DNA from: Croceivirga lutea
GTDB taxonomy: Bacteria > Bacteroidota > Bacteroidia > Flavobacteriales > Flavobacteriaceae
Reading direction: 5' to 3'
NCBI RefSeq assembly: GCF_014235875.1
Contig: NZ_JACJUK010000001.1
Coordinates: 248,001 to 312,000 of the forward strand
DNA: 64,000 nucleotides
Of this stretch, positions 25,176 through 32,892 are shown piece after piece. Numbering within the stretch: position 1 is the stretch's first letter; every line of letters begins with the position of its first letter. The notes beneath the pieces are model-generated. The model made no database searches. It was not told the origin of the DNA and saw only the letters and a program-made list of their open reading frames with translations. The translations under genes were made by a program, and so were the position numbers.

Positions 25176-25637
25176 ATGCGTTTAGATAAGATTGACAAAA
25201 GGCTACTCAACCTATTACAGGAAGATTGCAAACGAACCACTAAAGCATATGCGCTAGCATTAGAATTATCTACTACGGCGGTTTTTGAGCGAATTCGAAA
25301 GCTTGAAAATGGGGGATTCATAAAAAAATATGTAGCCTTACTAGACAATAGCATGGTACAAAAAGACTTTACTGTTTTTTGTCAAGTAAGATTAGTACAA
25401 CATACCAAGCAAAATATTCTTCGTTTTGAAAAACAAATTCAACAATTACAAGAGGTTTCTAATTGCCATCATGTAAGTGGTGATTACGATTATATTTTAA
25501 CCATTAATGTAAAAGACATGAAGGCTTATAGGGAGTTTATGGTAAATAAGCTTACAGCAATAGACCAGATTGGAAGTACACAAAGTTCTTTTTCTATTGA
25601 TGTTATAAAATCAACAACCCAATTTGTTTTAGAGTAG
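25176..25637 (+). CDS. Lrp/AsnC-family transcriptional regulator
   Basis: A 153-residue feast/famine regulator. The N-terminal HTH (~1-60) starts MRLDKIDKRLLNLLQEDCKRTTKA, and the RAM ligand-binding domain (~70-150) shows GDYDYILTINVKDMKAYREF. Its divergent placement next to the PLP Cys/Met enzyme makes that gene its likely target, with an amino acid such as methionine or a product as effector. The region between the two genes is too AT-rich to assign operator sites. Confidence 0.92.
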   Translation: MRLDKIDKRLLNLLQEDCKRTTKAYALALELSTTAVFERIRKLENGGFIKKYVALLDNSMVQKDFTVFCQVRLVQHTKQNILRFEKQIQQLQEVSNCHHVSGDYDYILTINVKDMKAYREFMVNKLTAIDQIGSTQSSFSIDVIKSTTQFVLE

Positions 25638-25684
25638 TAATATAATGATGCTTGTTACATATAAATGTTTTGCGTAAACATTCG

Positions 25685-25692
25685 TATTTTTG
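25685..25692 (+). promoter_or_regulatory. -7 promoter element of lpdA
   Basis: TATTTTTG is an exact TAnnTTTG match, 44 bases before the lpdA ATG. No -33 TTTG at standard distance is evident. Confidence 0.5.
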
Positions 25693-25735
25693 AAGTTCTT
25701 TTAAGAATCATTTCGATTATAAATTCAAAATATAT

Positions 25736-27142
25736 ATGAGTCAATATGATGTAGCCGTGATAGGCTCAGGACCAGGTGGCTACGTGGCCGCAATTAGATG
25801 TGCCCAATTAGGAATGAAAACTGCAATTATAGAAAAGTATTCAACCTTGGGTGGAACATGTCTTAACGTAGGGTGTATACCATCAAAGGCGTTATTAGAT
25901 TCCTCTCACCACTACGAAGATGCTGTAAAGCATTTTGAAGAACATGGTATTGAAATTCCGGGTGAAATAAAAGTGAACCTTGAGCAAATGATTGCTCGTA
26001 AAGATGGAGTTGTAGACCAGACGACTAAGGGAATTCAATTTTTAATGGATAAAAATAAAATTGAGGTTTTTGAAGGTGTTGGTAGCTTTAAAGACGCCAC
26101 CCATATTAACATTAAAAAAGCAGACGGTAAAACAGAAACAATAGAAGCTAAGAACATTATTATTGCTACAGGTTCTAAACCTTCTACTTTACCATTTATT
26201 TCAATTGATAAAGAACGTATTATAACTTCTACAGAAGCTTTAAAACTTAAAGAAATACCAAAACACCTTATCGTAATTGGAGGGGGAGTAATTGGTTTAG
26301 AGCTTGGTCAAGTGTATAAAAGACTTGGTGCAGAGGTAACTGTTGTGGAGTACATGGACCGTATTATACCAGGTATGGATGCTGCACTTTCAAAAGAATT
26401 AATGAAAGTGATGAAAAAGCAGAAAGTAAAATTCAATTTATCTCATAAAGTAAAATCGGTTGAACGTAATGGAGATGAAATTGTGGTTAAGGCAGATGAT
26501 AAAAAAGGTCAAGAAGTTGAGATTAAGGGTGATTATTGCCTTGTTTCTGTAGGAAGAAGACCATATACTGATGGATTAAATGCCGAAGCAGCTGGTGTAA
26601 AATTAGATGATAGAGGTAGAGTAGAGGTTAACGGTCATTTGAAAACCAATGTTTCTAATATTTACGCAATAGGTGATGTTGTTAAAGGTGCTATGTTGGC
26701 CCACAAAGCTGAAGAAGAAGGCGCAATGGTTGCTGAAATAATAGCGGGTCAAAAGCCACATATAGATTATAACCTAATACCTGGTGTAGTTTATACATGG
26801 CCAGAAGTTGCTGCTGTAGGAAAAACCGAAGAAGAATTAAAAGAAGCAGGTATTGAATACAAAGTAGGACAGTTTCCAATGCGTGCTTTAGGTAGAGCTC
26901 GAGCAAGTATGGATATTGATGGTTTTGTAAAAATTCTTGCGGATAAAAAGACAGATGAAGTTTTAGGAGTACATATGATTGGTGCACGTTGTGCAGATTT
27001 AATTACCGAGGCTGTTACTGCTATGGAATTTAGAGCATCTGCTGAAGATATTTCTAGAATGAGTCACGCGCATCCAACATATGCTGAGGCTGTTAAAGAA
27101 GCTGCGCTTGCAGCTACAGATGATAGAGCGCTACACGTTTAA
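25736..27142 (+). CDS. lpdA: Dihydrolipoyl dehydrogenase (E3)
   Basis: A 468-residue FAD flavoprotein that reoxidises dihydrolipoamide in 2-oxoacid dehydrogenase complexes and the glycine cleavage system. FAD-binding GSGPGGYVAA (~10-19), redox disulfide Cys42/Cys47 in GGTCLNVGCIPSKAL, NAD-binding GGGVIGLELG (~180-190), second FAD motif YAIGDV, and the catalytic His-Glu region SHAHPTYAEAV (His446). Length and motifs are standard. No E1/E2 genes are adjacent. A bidirectional terminator follows. Confidence 0.97.
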   Translation: MSQYDVAVIGSGPGGYVAAIRCAQLGMKTAIIEKYSTLGGTCLNVGCIPSKALLDSSHHYEDAVKHFEEHGIEIPGEIKVNLEQMIARKDGVVDQTTKGIQFLMDKNKIEVFEGVGSFKDATHINIKKADGKTETIEAKNIIIATGSKPSTLPFISIDKERIITSTEALKLKEIPKHLIVIGGGVIGLELGQVYKRLGAEVTVVEYMDRIIPGMDAALSKELMKVMKKQKVKFNLSHKVKSVERNGDEIVVKADDKKGQEVEIKGDYCLVSVGRRPYTDGLNAEAAGVKLDDRGRVEVNGHLKTNVSNIYAIGDVVKGAMLAHKAEEEGAMVAEIIAGQKPHIDYNLIPGVVYTWPEVAAVGKTEEELKEAGIEYKVGQFPMRALGRARASMDIDGFVKILADKKTDEVLGVHMIGARCADLITEAVTAMEFRASAEDISRMSHAHPTYAEAVKEAALAATDDRALHV

Positions 27143-27155
27143 AAAAGTAGACAAT

Positions 27156-27191
27156 TTTAAATTGGCGAGATTAGTTTCTCGCCAATTTAAA
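27156..27191. terminator. Bidirectional terminator between lpdA and the acyltransferase gene
   Basis: TTTAAATTGGCGAGA (27156-27170) pairs perfectly with TCTCGCCAATTTAAA (27177-27191). The acyltransferase stop codon lies in the loop. A/T runs outside the GC core on both sides suit termination of both convergent genes. Confidence 0.85.
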
Positions 27192-28373
27192 TATACGTTG
27201 TATCACCAATCGAATTCTTACTGTAATTTCTTTAAAGACGGGTACAGCAGTTTCATACCCAAATAGTAATTGTTCTCTTATAAATACCAGACCAGTATTT
27301 AATTGTGCTTTTATTTCTGCTTCATATTTTACGTATTGTAAGGAAGCAATAACGCATACAATCATAAATAATATGGCTGCAGGAATTGCTGCAGCAGCAC
27401 TTAACTGGTGGTGGAAAAATTTGTAAAGTCCTAAGCCAGTAAAACTGCCATATAGCACAATAAAGTGTATTACATATATGGTAAGTGTACTACCGCCAAT
27501 TTTTAAAACTGTTTTATTGGTTAAAACACTTCTAATTAACATAAAAACGGCAAATACCGTAAAAACATCTCCTAGTCTAATAAATAAATAGTTATTGTCT
27601 AAAATCAACTTAAAAAGTGAAATATCAGTAGCTATGTACAACCATTCAAAAAACGGAGAAGAATAAAAAATTAAGGTAAGACCTAAAACTATAGCCAATG
27701 TAATTGCTGTAGGATAAAGGTTTCTAGCATTTTTAAACTTCTTAAATAACAGTGCCAATGTACTACCAGCAGTTGCATACCCCAGCCACGGTATTATTGT
27801 GAATACAGAACCATTGGCTTTTGTAAAGTAATTAGCAATTCCGTTAGGTAAAAAACTAAAAGAATAAGATTTATATAGGGGTTCAAATAGAAATAACACC
27901 ATGGTTATAGTTACCAATAGTAATGGAAAAACAAATGTTTTTTTATTGGCTGAAACAAGGTACAAACCAATAATAGCTAAAATTGATAAACCTATGCAGT
28001 GTAATACATCAACCAAATAGAAACTACTGTAAATATGCCCTTGAAAGAGGCCTAAAATATTTAGTCGTAATAGATAACCTATAGCTAGTAGCTGTAAACC
28101 TCTTTTAATACCTTTTTTTACCCTAGGATTTTCAAATCCAACTGTTGGAACTTTTATTAATAAATACGTGAAAATAAAACCAGATACTGTAAAAAATACT
28201 GGAGCAGTTATACCTCTAAAATATTTCCAAACAGAAAATATGATATTAGATTCGTCTCTAAAGATTGGGTCTAACAAACTATCAATAAAATGGCCTTGAA
28301 GCATCATTAAGATAGCCCAAGCACGCATAGCGTCTATAAAGTAAAGTCGGTTCGATTGCAATTTAACTCCCAT
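27171..28373 (-). CDS. Polytopic membrane acyltransferase-like protein (DUF1624/HGSNAT-type)
   Basis: A 400-residue membrane protein with about ten hydrophobic segments. The start RLYFIDAMRAWAILMMLQGHFIDS with a conserved Arg/Asp and a His in the first helix matches the heparan-alpha-glucosaminide N-acetyltransferase catalytic domain/DUF1624 group, which is related to acyltransferase-3 proteins that acylate cell-surface sugars across the membrane. The acceptor is unknown. It converges with lpdA and shares its terminator. Confidence 0.7.
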   Translation of the reverse strand: MGVKLQSNRLYFIDAMRAWAILMMLQGHFIDSLLDPIFRDESNIIFSVWKYFRGITAPVFFTVSGFIFTYLLIKVPTVGFENPRVKKGIKRGLQLLAIGYLLRLNILGLFQGHIYSSFYLVDVLHCIGLSILAIIGLYLVSANKKTFVFPLLLVTITMVLFLFEPLYKSYSFSFLPNGIANYFTKANGSVFTIIPWLGYATAGSTLALLFKKFKNARNLYPTAITLAIVLGLTLIFYSSPFFEWLYIATDISLFKLILDNNYLFIRLGDVFTVFAVFMLIRSVLTNKTVLKIGGSTLTIYVIHFIVLYGSFTGLGLYKFFHHQLSAAAAIPAAILFMIVCVIASLQYVKYEAEIKAQLNTGLVFIREQLLFGYETAVPVFKEITVRIRLVIQRIFKLARN

Positions 28374-28494
28374 TTTACACCCTATATACTCGTATTCAGG
28401 TAGTTTGGATTTTTAACAACGCGAAATTAGCTAAAAATCTGTGTGAAATCTTGTAATTGAGTTATTTTAGTGAAATTCAAAACAATTTGTTCTT

Positions 28495-29028
28495 ATGGCT
28501 CAACTATTAGCATTCGCAGGAAGTAATTCTTCTAAATCTATCAATTACAAACTTGTACAATACACGGTTTCTCAGTTAAAGGGTCACAACGTACAGACCT
28601 TGAACATGGCTAATTTTCCATTTCCTATGTATAGTGAGGATGTAGAAAAAGAAGATGGTTTCTCAAATTCTTTGGTAGAGTTAAAAGATGATATACAAAA
28701 TGCCGATGGACTAATTATTTCAGTTAACGAGCATAACGGTAATCCTTCTGCATACTTTAAAAACGTTTTGGATTGGCTCTCTAGATTAGAACGAAAATTT
28801 TTAGAAGGCAAAAAAGTTTTTCTAATGTCAACTTCCGGAGGTAAGCGTGGTGCTGCAGGAGCTTTGACGGTTATTGAATCTAGTATACCAAGATTTGGAG
28901 GTGAAACAGTAAGCACCTTTTCTTTACCTTCTTTCCACACTAATTTTACTTCCGAAAACGGTATTTCAGATGCAGATTTAGCAGCGTCTCATAAAAAAGC
29001 GCTAGAAACATTTATCAATAGTTTATAA
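28495..29028 (+). CDS. NAD(P)H-dependent FMN reductase family protein
   Basis: A 177-residue flavodoxin-like oxidoreductase (PF03358). The FMN phosphate loop is AGSNSSKSINYKL (~8-20), and the second flavin-binding region NEHNGNPSAYFKNVLDWLSR (~79-98) is typical of this family, followed by STSGGKRGAAGA. It may reduce quinones, azo dyes, chromate or supply FMNH2. It is 13 bases upstream of tilS, so the two may be cotranscribed without an obvious functional link. Confidence 0.88.
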   Translation: MAQLLAFAGSNSSKSINYKLVQYTVSQLKGHNVQTLNMANFPFPMYSEDVEKEDGFSNSLVELKDDIQNADGLIISVNEHNGNPSAYFKNVLDWLSRLERKFLEGKKVFLMSTSGGKRGAAGALTVIESSIPRFGGETVSTFSLPSFHTNFTSENGISDADLAASHKKALETFINSL

Positions 29029-29041
29029 TTCCCCCAATGTA

Positions 29042-30352
29042 TTGCTTAAAAAATTTGAAAAACATATAGAAAAATGGCGATGGCAAGAAAATAAAACACC
29101 ACTACTTATTGCGTGTAGTGGCGGCTTAGATAGCGTAACCTTGGTTCATTTATGCCAACAATTAAATCTAGAATTTGCCATTGCCCATTGTAACTTTAAT
29201 CTGCGAGGATTAGAGAGTGATGCAGATGAAGTTTTAGTTCGATTATTAGGTGAAAAGCTTCACAAAAGAACATTTATAAAATCATTTGACACTAAAAAAA
29301 TTACTGAACAAATAGGAGGTTCAATTCAAATGGTTGCCCGTGAACTTAGATATGACTGGTTTGATGAACTCATGGAAAAATATGGATACAAGGCGTTACT
29401 AACCGCGCATCAGTCAAATGATAGCTTAGAAACTTTCTTAATAAACCTAAGTAGGGGAACGGGTCTTGCCGGTTTAACAGGTATTCCTGAACATAATGGA
29501 GCAATAAGAAGACCGCTATTACCTTTTAGTAGAGGTGAAATTTGGAACTACGCCAAGTCCGAAGGGTTAGAATGGAGAGAAGATAGTAGCAATACAGACA
29601 CTAAGTATTTGCGCAATAAAATAAGGCATGAGCTAGTACCAAAACTTAATGAACTCCACCCAACATTTTTACAAAATTTCGAAAACACCTTAAATAGATT
29701 AACGGTTTCTGAGCGCTTGCTCCATCATTACAAAATACAATTGCAAGAAGAATTGTTCAAAATTGAGGATGATATTATTTCAATTGAAATTGAAAAATTA
29801 AAAAAGCATAAACCAGACCAAAACTGGATGTATTTTTTATTTTCAGATTACGGTTTTACGCAGTGGGCAGATGCTTTAGCATTGTTAAATGCTGAAAGTG
29901 GTAAAGAAATACGTTCACAAACGCATAGACTTTTAAAAGATAGAAACCATTTGTTACTTAGAGAACTAAAATCAATACAAGATGCTATCTTTTTTATAGG
30001 TGAAGAAGATGCATCTATAGAAGAACCCCTTAGTCTTGAATTTAAAAGCACAACGGGTATTAAAGAACTAGGAGCAGATATTATTTATGTAGATTATAAC
30101 AAGATTAATTTTCCTTTGGTATTACGAAAATGGAAAGAAGGAGATTGGTTTGTACCTTTTGGAATGTCAGGAAGGAAAAAAGTAGCAAAGCTTTTAAAAG
30201 ATGAAAAACTTGATGTTTTTGCCAAAGAGAACATTTGGGTTTTGTGTAACAAAGATGAAATTATTTGGGTAGTAGGTAAGCGTTCAGATAATAGATTTAA
30301 AGTAGATAAAGACACAAAAAAAGTCTTAAAAATAACCTTAAAAGGCAATTGA
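29042..30352 (+). CDS. tilS: tRNA(Ile)-lysidine synthase
   Basis: A 436-residue essential enzyme that converts the wobble C of the CAU tRNA-Ile to lysidine with ATP and lysine. PP-loop SGGLDSVTLVHL (~26-37), then HCNFNLRG and RELRYDWFDELM, the RNIIRHE-like segment LRNKIRHELVP (~195), and a C-terminal TilS substrate-binding domain (FPLVLRKWKEGDWFVPFGMSGRKKVAKLLKDEK has the family pattern, split by the domain core). The start is taken as TTG at 29042: the ATG at 29037 is out of frame, and LKKFEKHIEKW fits the family N-terminus. Confidence 0.94.
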   Translation: MLKKFEKHIEKWRWQENKTPLLIACSGGLDSVTLVHLCQQLNLEFAIAHCNFNLRGLESDADEVLVRLLGEKLHKRTFIKSFDTKKITEQIGGSIQMVARELRYDWFDELMEKYGYKALLTAHQSNDSLETFLINLSRGTGLAGLTGIPEHNGAIRRPLLPFSRGEIWNYAKSEGLEWREDSSNTDTKYLRNKIRHELVPKLNELHPTFLQNFENTLNRLTVSERLLHHYKIQLQEELFKIEDDIISIEIEKLKKHKPDQNWMYFLFSDYGFTQWADALALLNAESGKEIRSQTHRLLKDRNHLLLRELKSIQDAIFFIGEEDASIEEPLSLEFKSTTGIKELGADIIYVDYNKINFPLVLRKWKEGDWFVPFGMSGRKKVAKLLKDEKLDVFAKENIWVLCNKDEIIWVVGKRSDNRFKVDKDTKKVLKITLKGN

Positions 30353-30396
30353 ATTGAGTAAACAAACTAATACTATTCTAAACTAAACATATTAAA

Positions 30397-32796
30397 ATGA
30401 AAATCGTAAAGAAGCTACTTTTAGGGCTGTTAATTATAGTAGGACTCGTGCTTTTAATCGGATTTCTCTTTGTAAACTCGCTAACACCGACCTACGAGGG
30501 AGAAAAAGAATTGCAAGACTTGTCAGACAAAGTAGACGTATATTTTGATACCTACGGAATTCCACATATTTATGCTACAAATGAAGAGGATGCCCTTAGA
30601 ACTTTAGGTTATGTTCATGCTCAAGATAGATTGTGGCAAATGGAATTGCTGCGAAGAGCTGGTTCAGGTAGGCTTTCAGAGGTTTTTGGGGAACTAACCG
30701 TAGAAACTGATAAGTTTTTTAGGTCTTTAGGTATAGACGAACACAACGCCAGAAATTTAGCAAACACAGATACTAATGACCCTGTTTTGAAGCTAACAGA
30801 AGCCTATTTAGATGGTATTAATCAGTTTATCGCAGAAGGCCCAACCCCAGTAGAATTCTATTTAACAGGATTAGATAAAAGTGAGTTTACCCTTAAAGAT
30901 GTAATGAATGCGGTTTCTTACATGGGTTTTACTTTTAATAAAGGCGCTAGAGATATTGTAAACACCAATTTGGTTCATAGTTTAGATTCTGTCTATACCA
31001 AAGAATTATTTAATGAAAATCCCAATGACGCAATTAAAATACCGGTAACTAACAGTGATTCTATCACCACAACGGCCATGGTGTATCACAATCAAATCCA
31101 AAAAGCTTTAGAAAATTTACCAATTCCAGAAATTTATGGAAGTAATAGCTGGGTGCTTTCTCCAGAGAAAACCGCAACAGGTAAGGTACTTTTTGAAAAC
31201 GACCCGCATATTGCCCAAGCGCAACCATCAGTTTGGTATGAAGCTCATTTGGTAACTCCAAATTATGAGAAATATGGTTATTATTTAGCTGGAGTTCCCT
31301 TTCCATTATTATCACACGATAGAAATATGGCACACGGTTTTACCATGTTAGCCAATGACGATACCAATTTTTATTATGAAGAAAATCATCCTTCAGATAC
31401 AACTTTATATAGGTATAAAGATGAGTGGCTGAGTTATAAATATGTAGAGCATGTTATAAAAGTTAAAGATGCAGAAGATGTAAACTTCACGGTTAAAAGA
31501 ACTCATAGAGGTCCAATTGTTAATGAAAATTATGCTAATAGAACCAGAGTTAAAGGAGAAAAACCAGTGAGTATGTATTGGTTATTTACCCAGTTTGACA
31601 ACCAATTACTTCATGGTCTTTATGGTATCAATCATGCCGCAAATATTAAAGAGTTTCAAGAATCGTTACCAAAAATTCATGCTCCAGGTTTAAATGTTAT
31701 GTATGGTGATAAAGAAGGAAACGTAGCATGGTGGGGCACAGCCAAATTATATAGATTAGCAGAGGGTGTGAGTACAAAATTTATTCTAGATGGTGCTTCA
31801 GGAGAAGATGACCCCGTAGAATTTTTACCATTTTCAGCCAATCCACATGCCATTAATCCTAAATCCAATTATGTATATTCTGCAAATAATCAACCAGATT
31901 CTACTTCGGGTATGTTTGTCCCCGGATATTTTGCGAGTTCAGAAAAAAGGGCAGGTAGAATTTTAGATGCCATGAACGCTAAACCAAGCGGTTGGTCAAA
32001 AGAGGATATGGCCAATTTAGCTAACGATGTTAAGCTAAGACCAGCAGAAAGCTTTGTTGACAGTTATTTTGCGGAATTTGAAACAACTGATTTTTCAGAT
32101 GAGCAGCTAAACTTTATTGAAGCTTTTAAAGCTTGGAACGGTACTTTTAGCAAAGAAGACAGCCTTGGATTGTTTTACGAATATTTAAGAGAAAATTTAC
32201 ATGCAGCATTATTTGCAGATGAATTTGAATCTATTGAAGTATATAGTTCTTATGGTGTTCAATTAAAACTAGATAAAGTATTTAAAAATGATACCTCTCT
32301 TTGGTGGGACAACCAGAAAACAGAAAATATTAAAGAAACCAAATCTGATATTCTTGCCCAGACTTTTAATACTACATGGCAAGAAGTTTCTGAAAGGTTT
32401 GGTGATAACCCAAAGGAATGGAAATGGAATAAAGTTCACTTTTTAGAACATGACCATCCTATAGGGAGAGTAGCCTCTTTACGAGCGTATTTTAATGTTG
32501 GTCCGTTTCCTTCACCTGGCACAGGCGGTACTTTAAATAATCAAGGATTTAAAGATATGCCAGATGGAAGTTTTAAGGTTACAAGTATTCCCTCAACAAG
32601 AAGAATTGTTGATTTTTCAGATATTGAAAATAGCATTAGTATTTTACCAACGGGTCAGTCAGGTAATCCGTTAAGCCAATTTTACAAAGACCAAGCAGAA
32701 ATGTATGTCAATGGGGAATTTAGAAAAATGATGATGAATGAAAATGAGATTAAAAAAACCTCCGAGCTTAAATTAACATTTATACAAAAAAACTAG
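30397..32796 (+). CDS. Penicillin acylase-family Ntn hydrolase
   Basis: A 799-residue self-processing amidase (PF01804), probably periplasmic. Residues ~8-28 form a signal anchor (LLLGLLIIVGLVLLIGF). The alpha-chain part carries the DTYGIPHIYA and GYVHAQDRLWQMELLRR signatures. Autocleavage is expected before Ser249 in YGSNSWVLS, the new N-terminal nucleophile, followed by ENDPHIAQAQPSVWYE. Relatives cleave penicillins, N-acyl-homoserine lactones or other N-acyl compounds, so the substrate is open. It starts 44 bases after tilS. Confidence 0.9.
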   Translation: MKIVKKLLLGLLIIVGLVLLIGFLFVNSLTPTYEGEKELQDLSDKVDVYFDTYGIPHIYATNEEDALRTLGYVHAQDRLWQMELLRRAGSGRLSEVFGELTVETDKFFRSLGIDEHNARNLANTDTNDPVLKLTEAYLDGINQFIAEGPTPVEFYLTGLDKSEFTLKDVMNAVSYMGFTFNKGARDIVNTNLVHSLDSVYTKELFNENPNDAIKIPVTNSDSITTTAMVYHNQIQKALENLPIPEIYGSNSWVLSPEKTATGKVLFENDPHIAQAQPSVWYEAHLVTPNYEKYGYYLAGVPFPLLSHDRNMAHGFTMLANDDTNFYYEENHPSDTTLYRYKDEWLSYKYVEHVIKVKDAEDVNFTVKRTHRGPIVNENYANRTRVKGEKPVSMYWLFTQFDNQLLHGLYGINHAANIKEFQESLPKIHAPGLNVMYGDKEGNVAWWGTAKLYRLAEGVSTKFILDGASGEDDPVEFLPFSANPHAINPKSNYVYSANNQPDSTSGMFVPGYFASSEKRAGRILDAMNAKPSGWSKEDMANLANDVKLRPAESFVDSYFAEFETTDFSDEQLNFIEAFKAWNGTFSKEDSLGLFYEYLRENLHAALFADEFESIEVYSSYGVQLKLDKVFKNDTSLWWDNQKTENIKETKSDILAQTFNTTWQEVSERFGDNPKEWKWNKVHFLEHDHPIGRVASLRAYFNVGPFPSPGTGGTLNNQGFKDMPDGSFKVTSIPSTRRIVDFSDIENSISILPTGQSGNPLSQFYKDQAEMYVNGEFRKMMMNENEIKKTSELKLTFIQKN

Positions 32797-32892
32797 TTGT
32801 TCGTTTTTCTTTTGGTTTTTTTCTGGGTAAGACTGCAGATGTTATAAGTTTAATCACTACTTTACTTACTTAAAGCCAACCAAAAAACGAGA

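Noticed and set aside
25016-25354. 112-aa minus-strand frame overlapping the Lrp gene
   Set aside because: It is antisense to the conserved HTH of Lrp, has no family resemblance, and would overlap the PLP-enzyme start.
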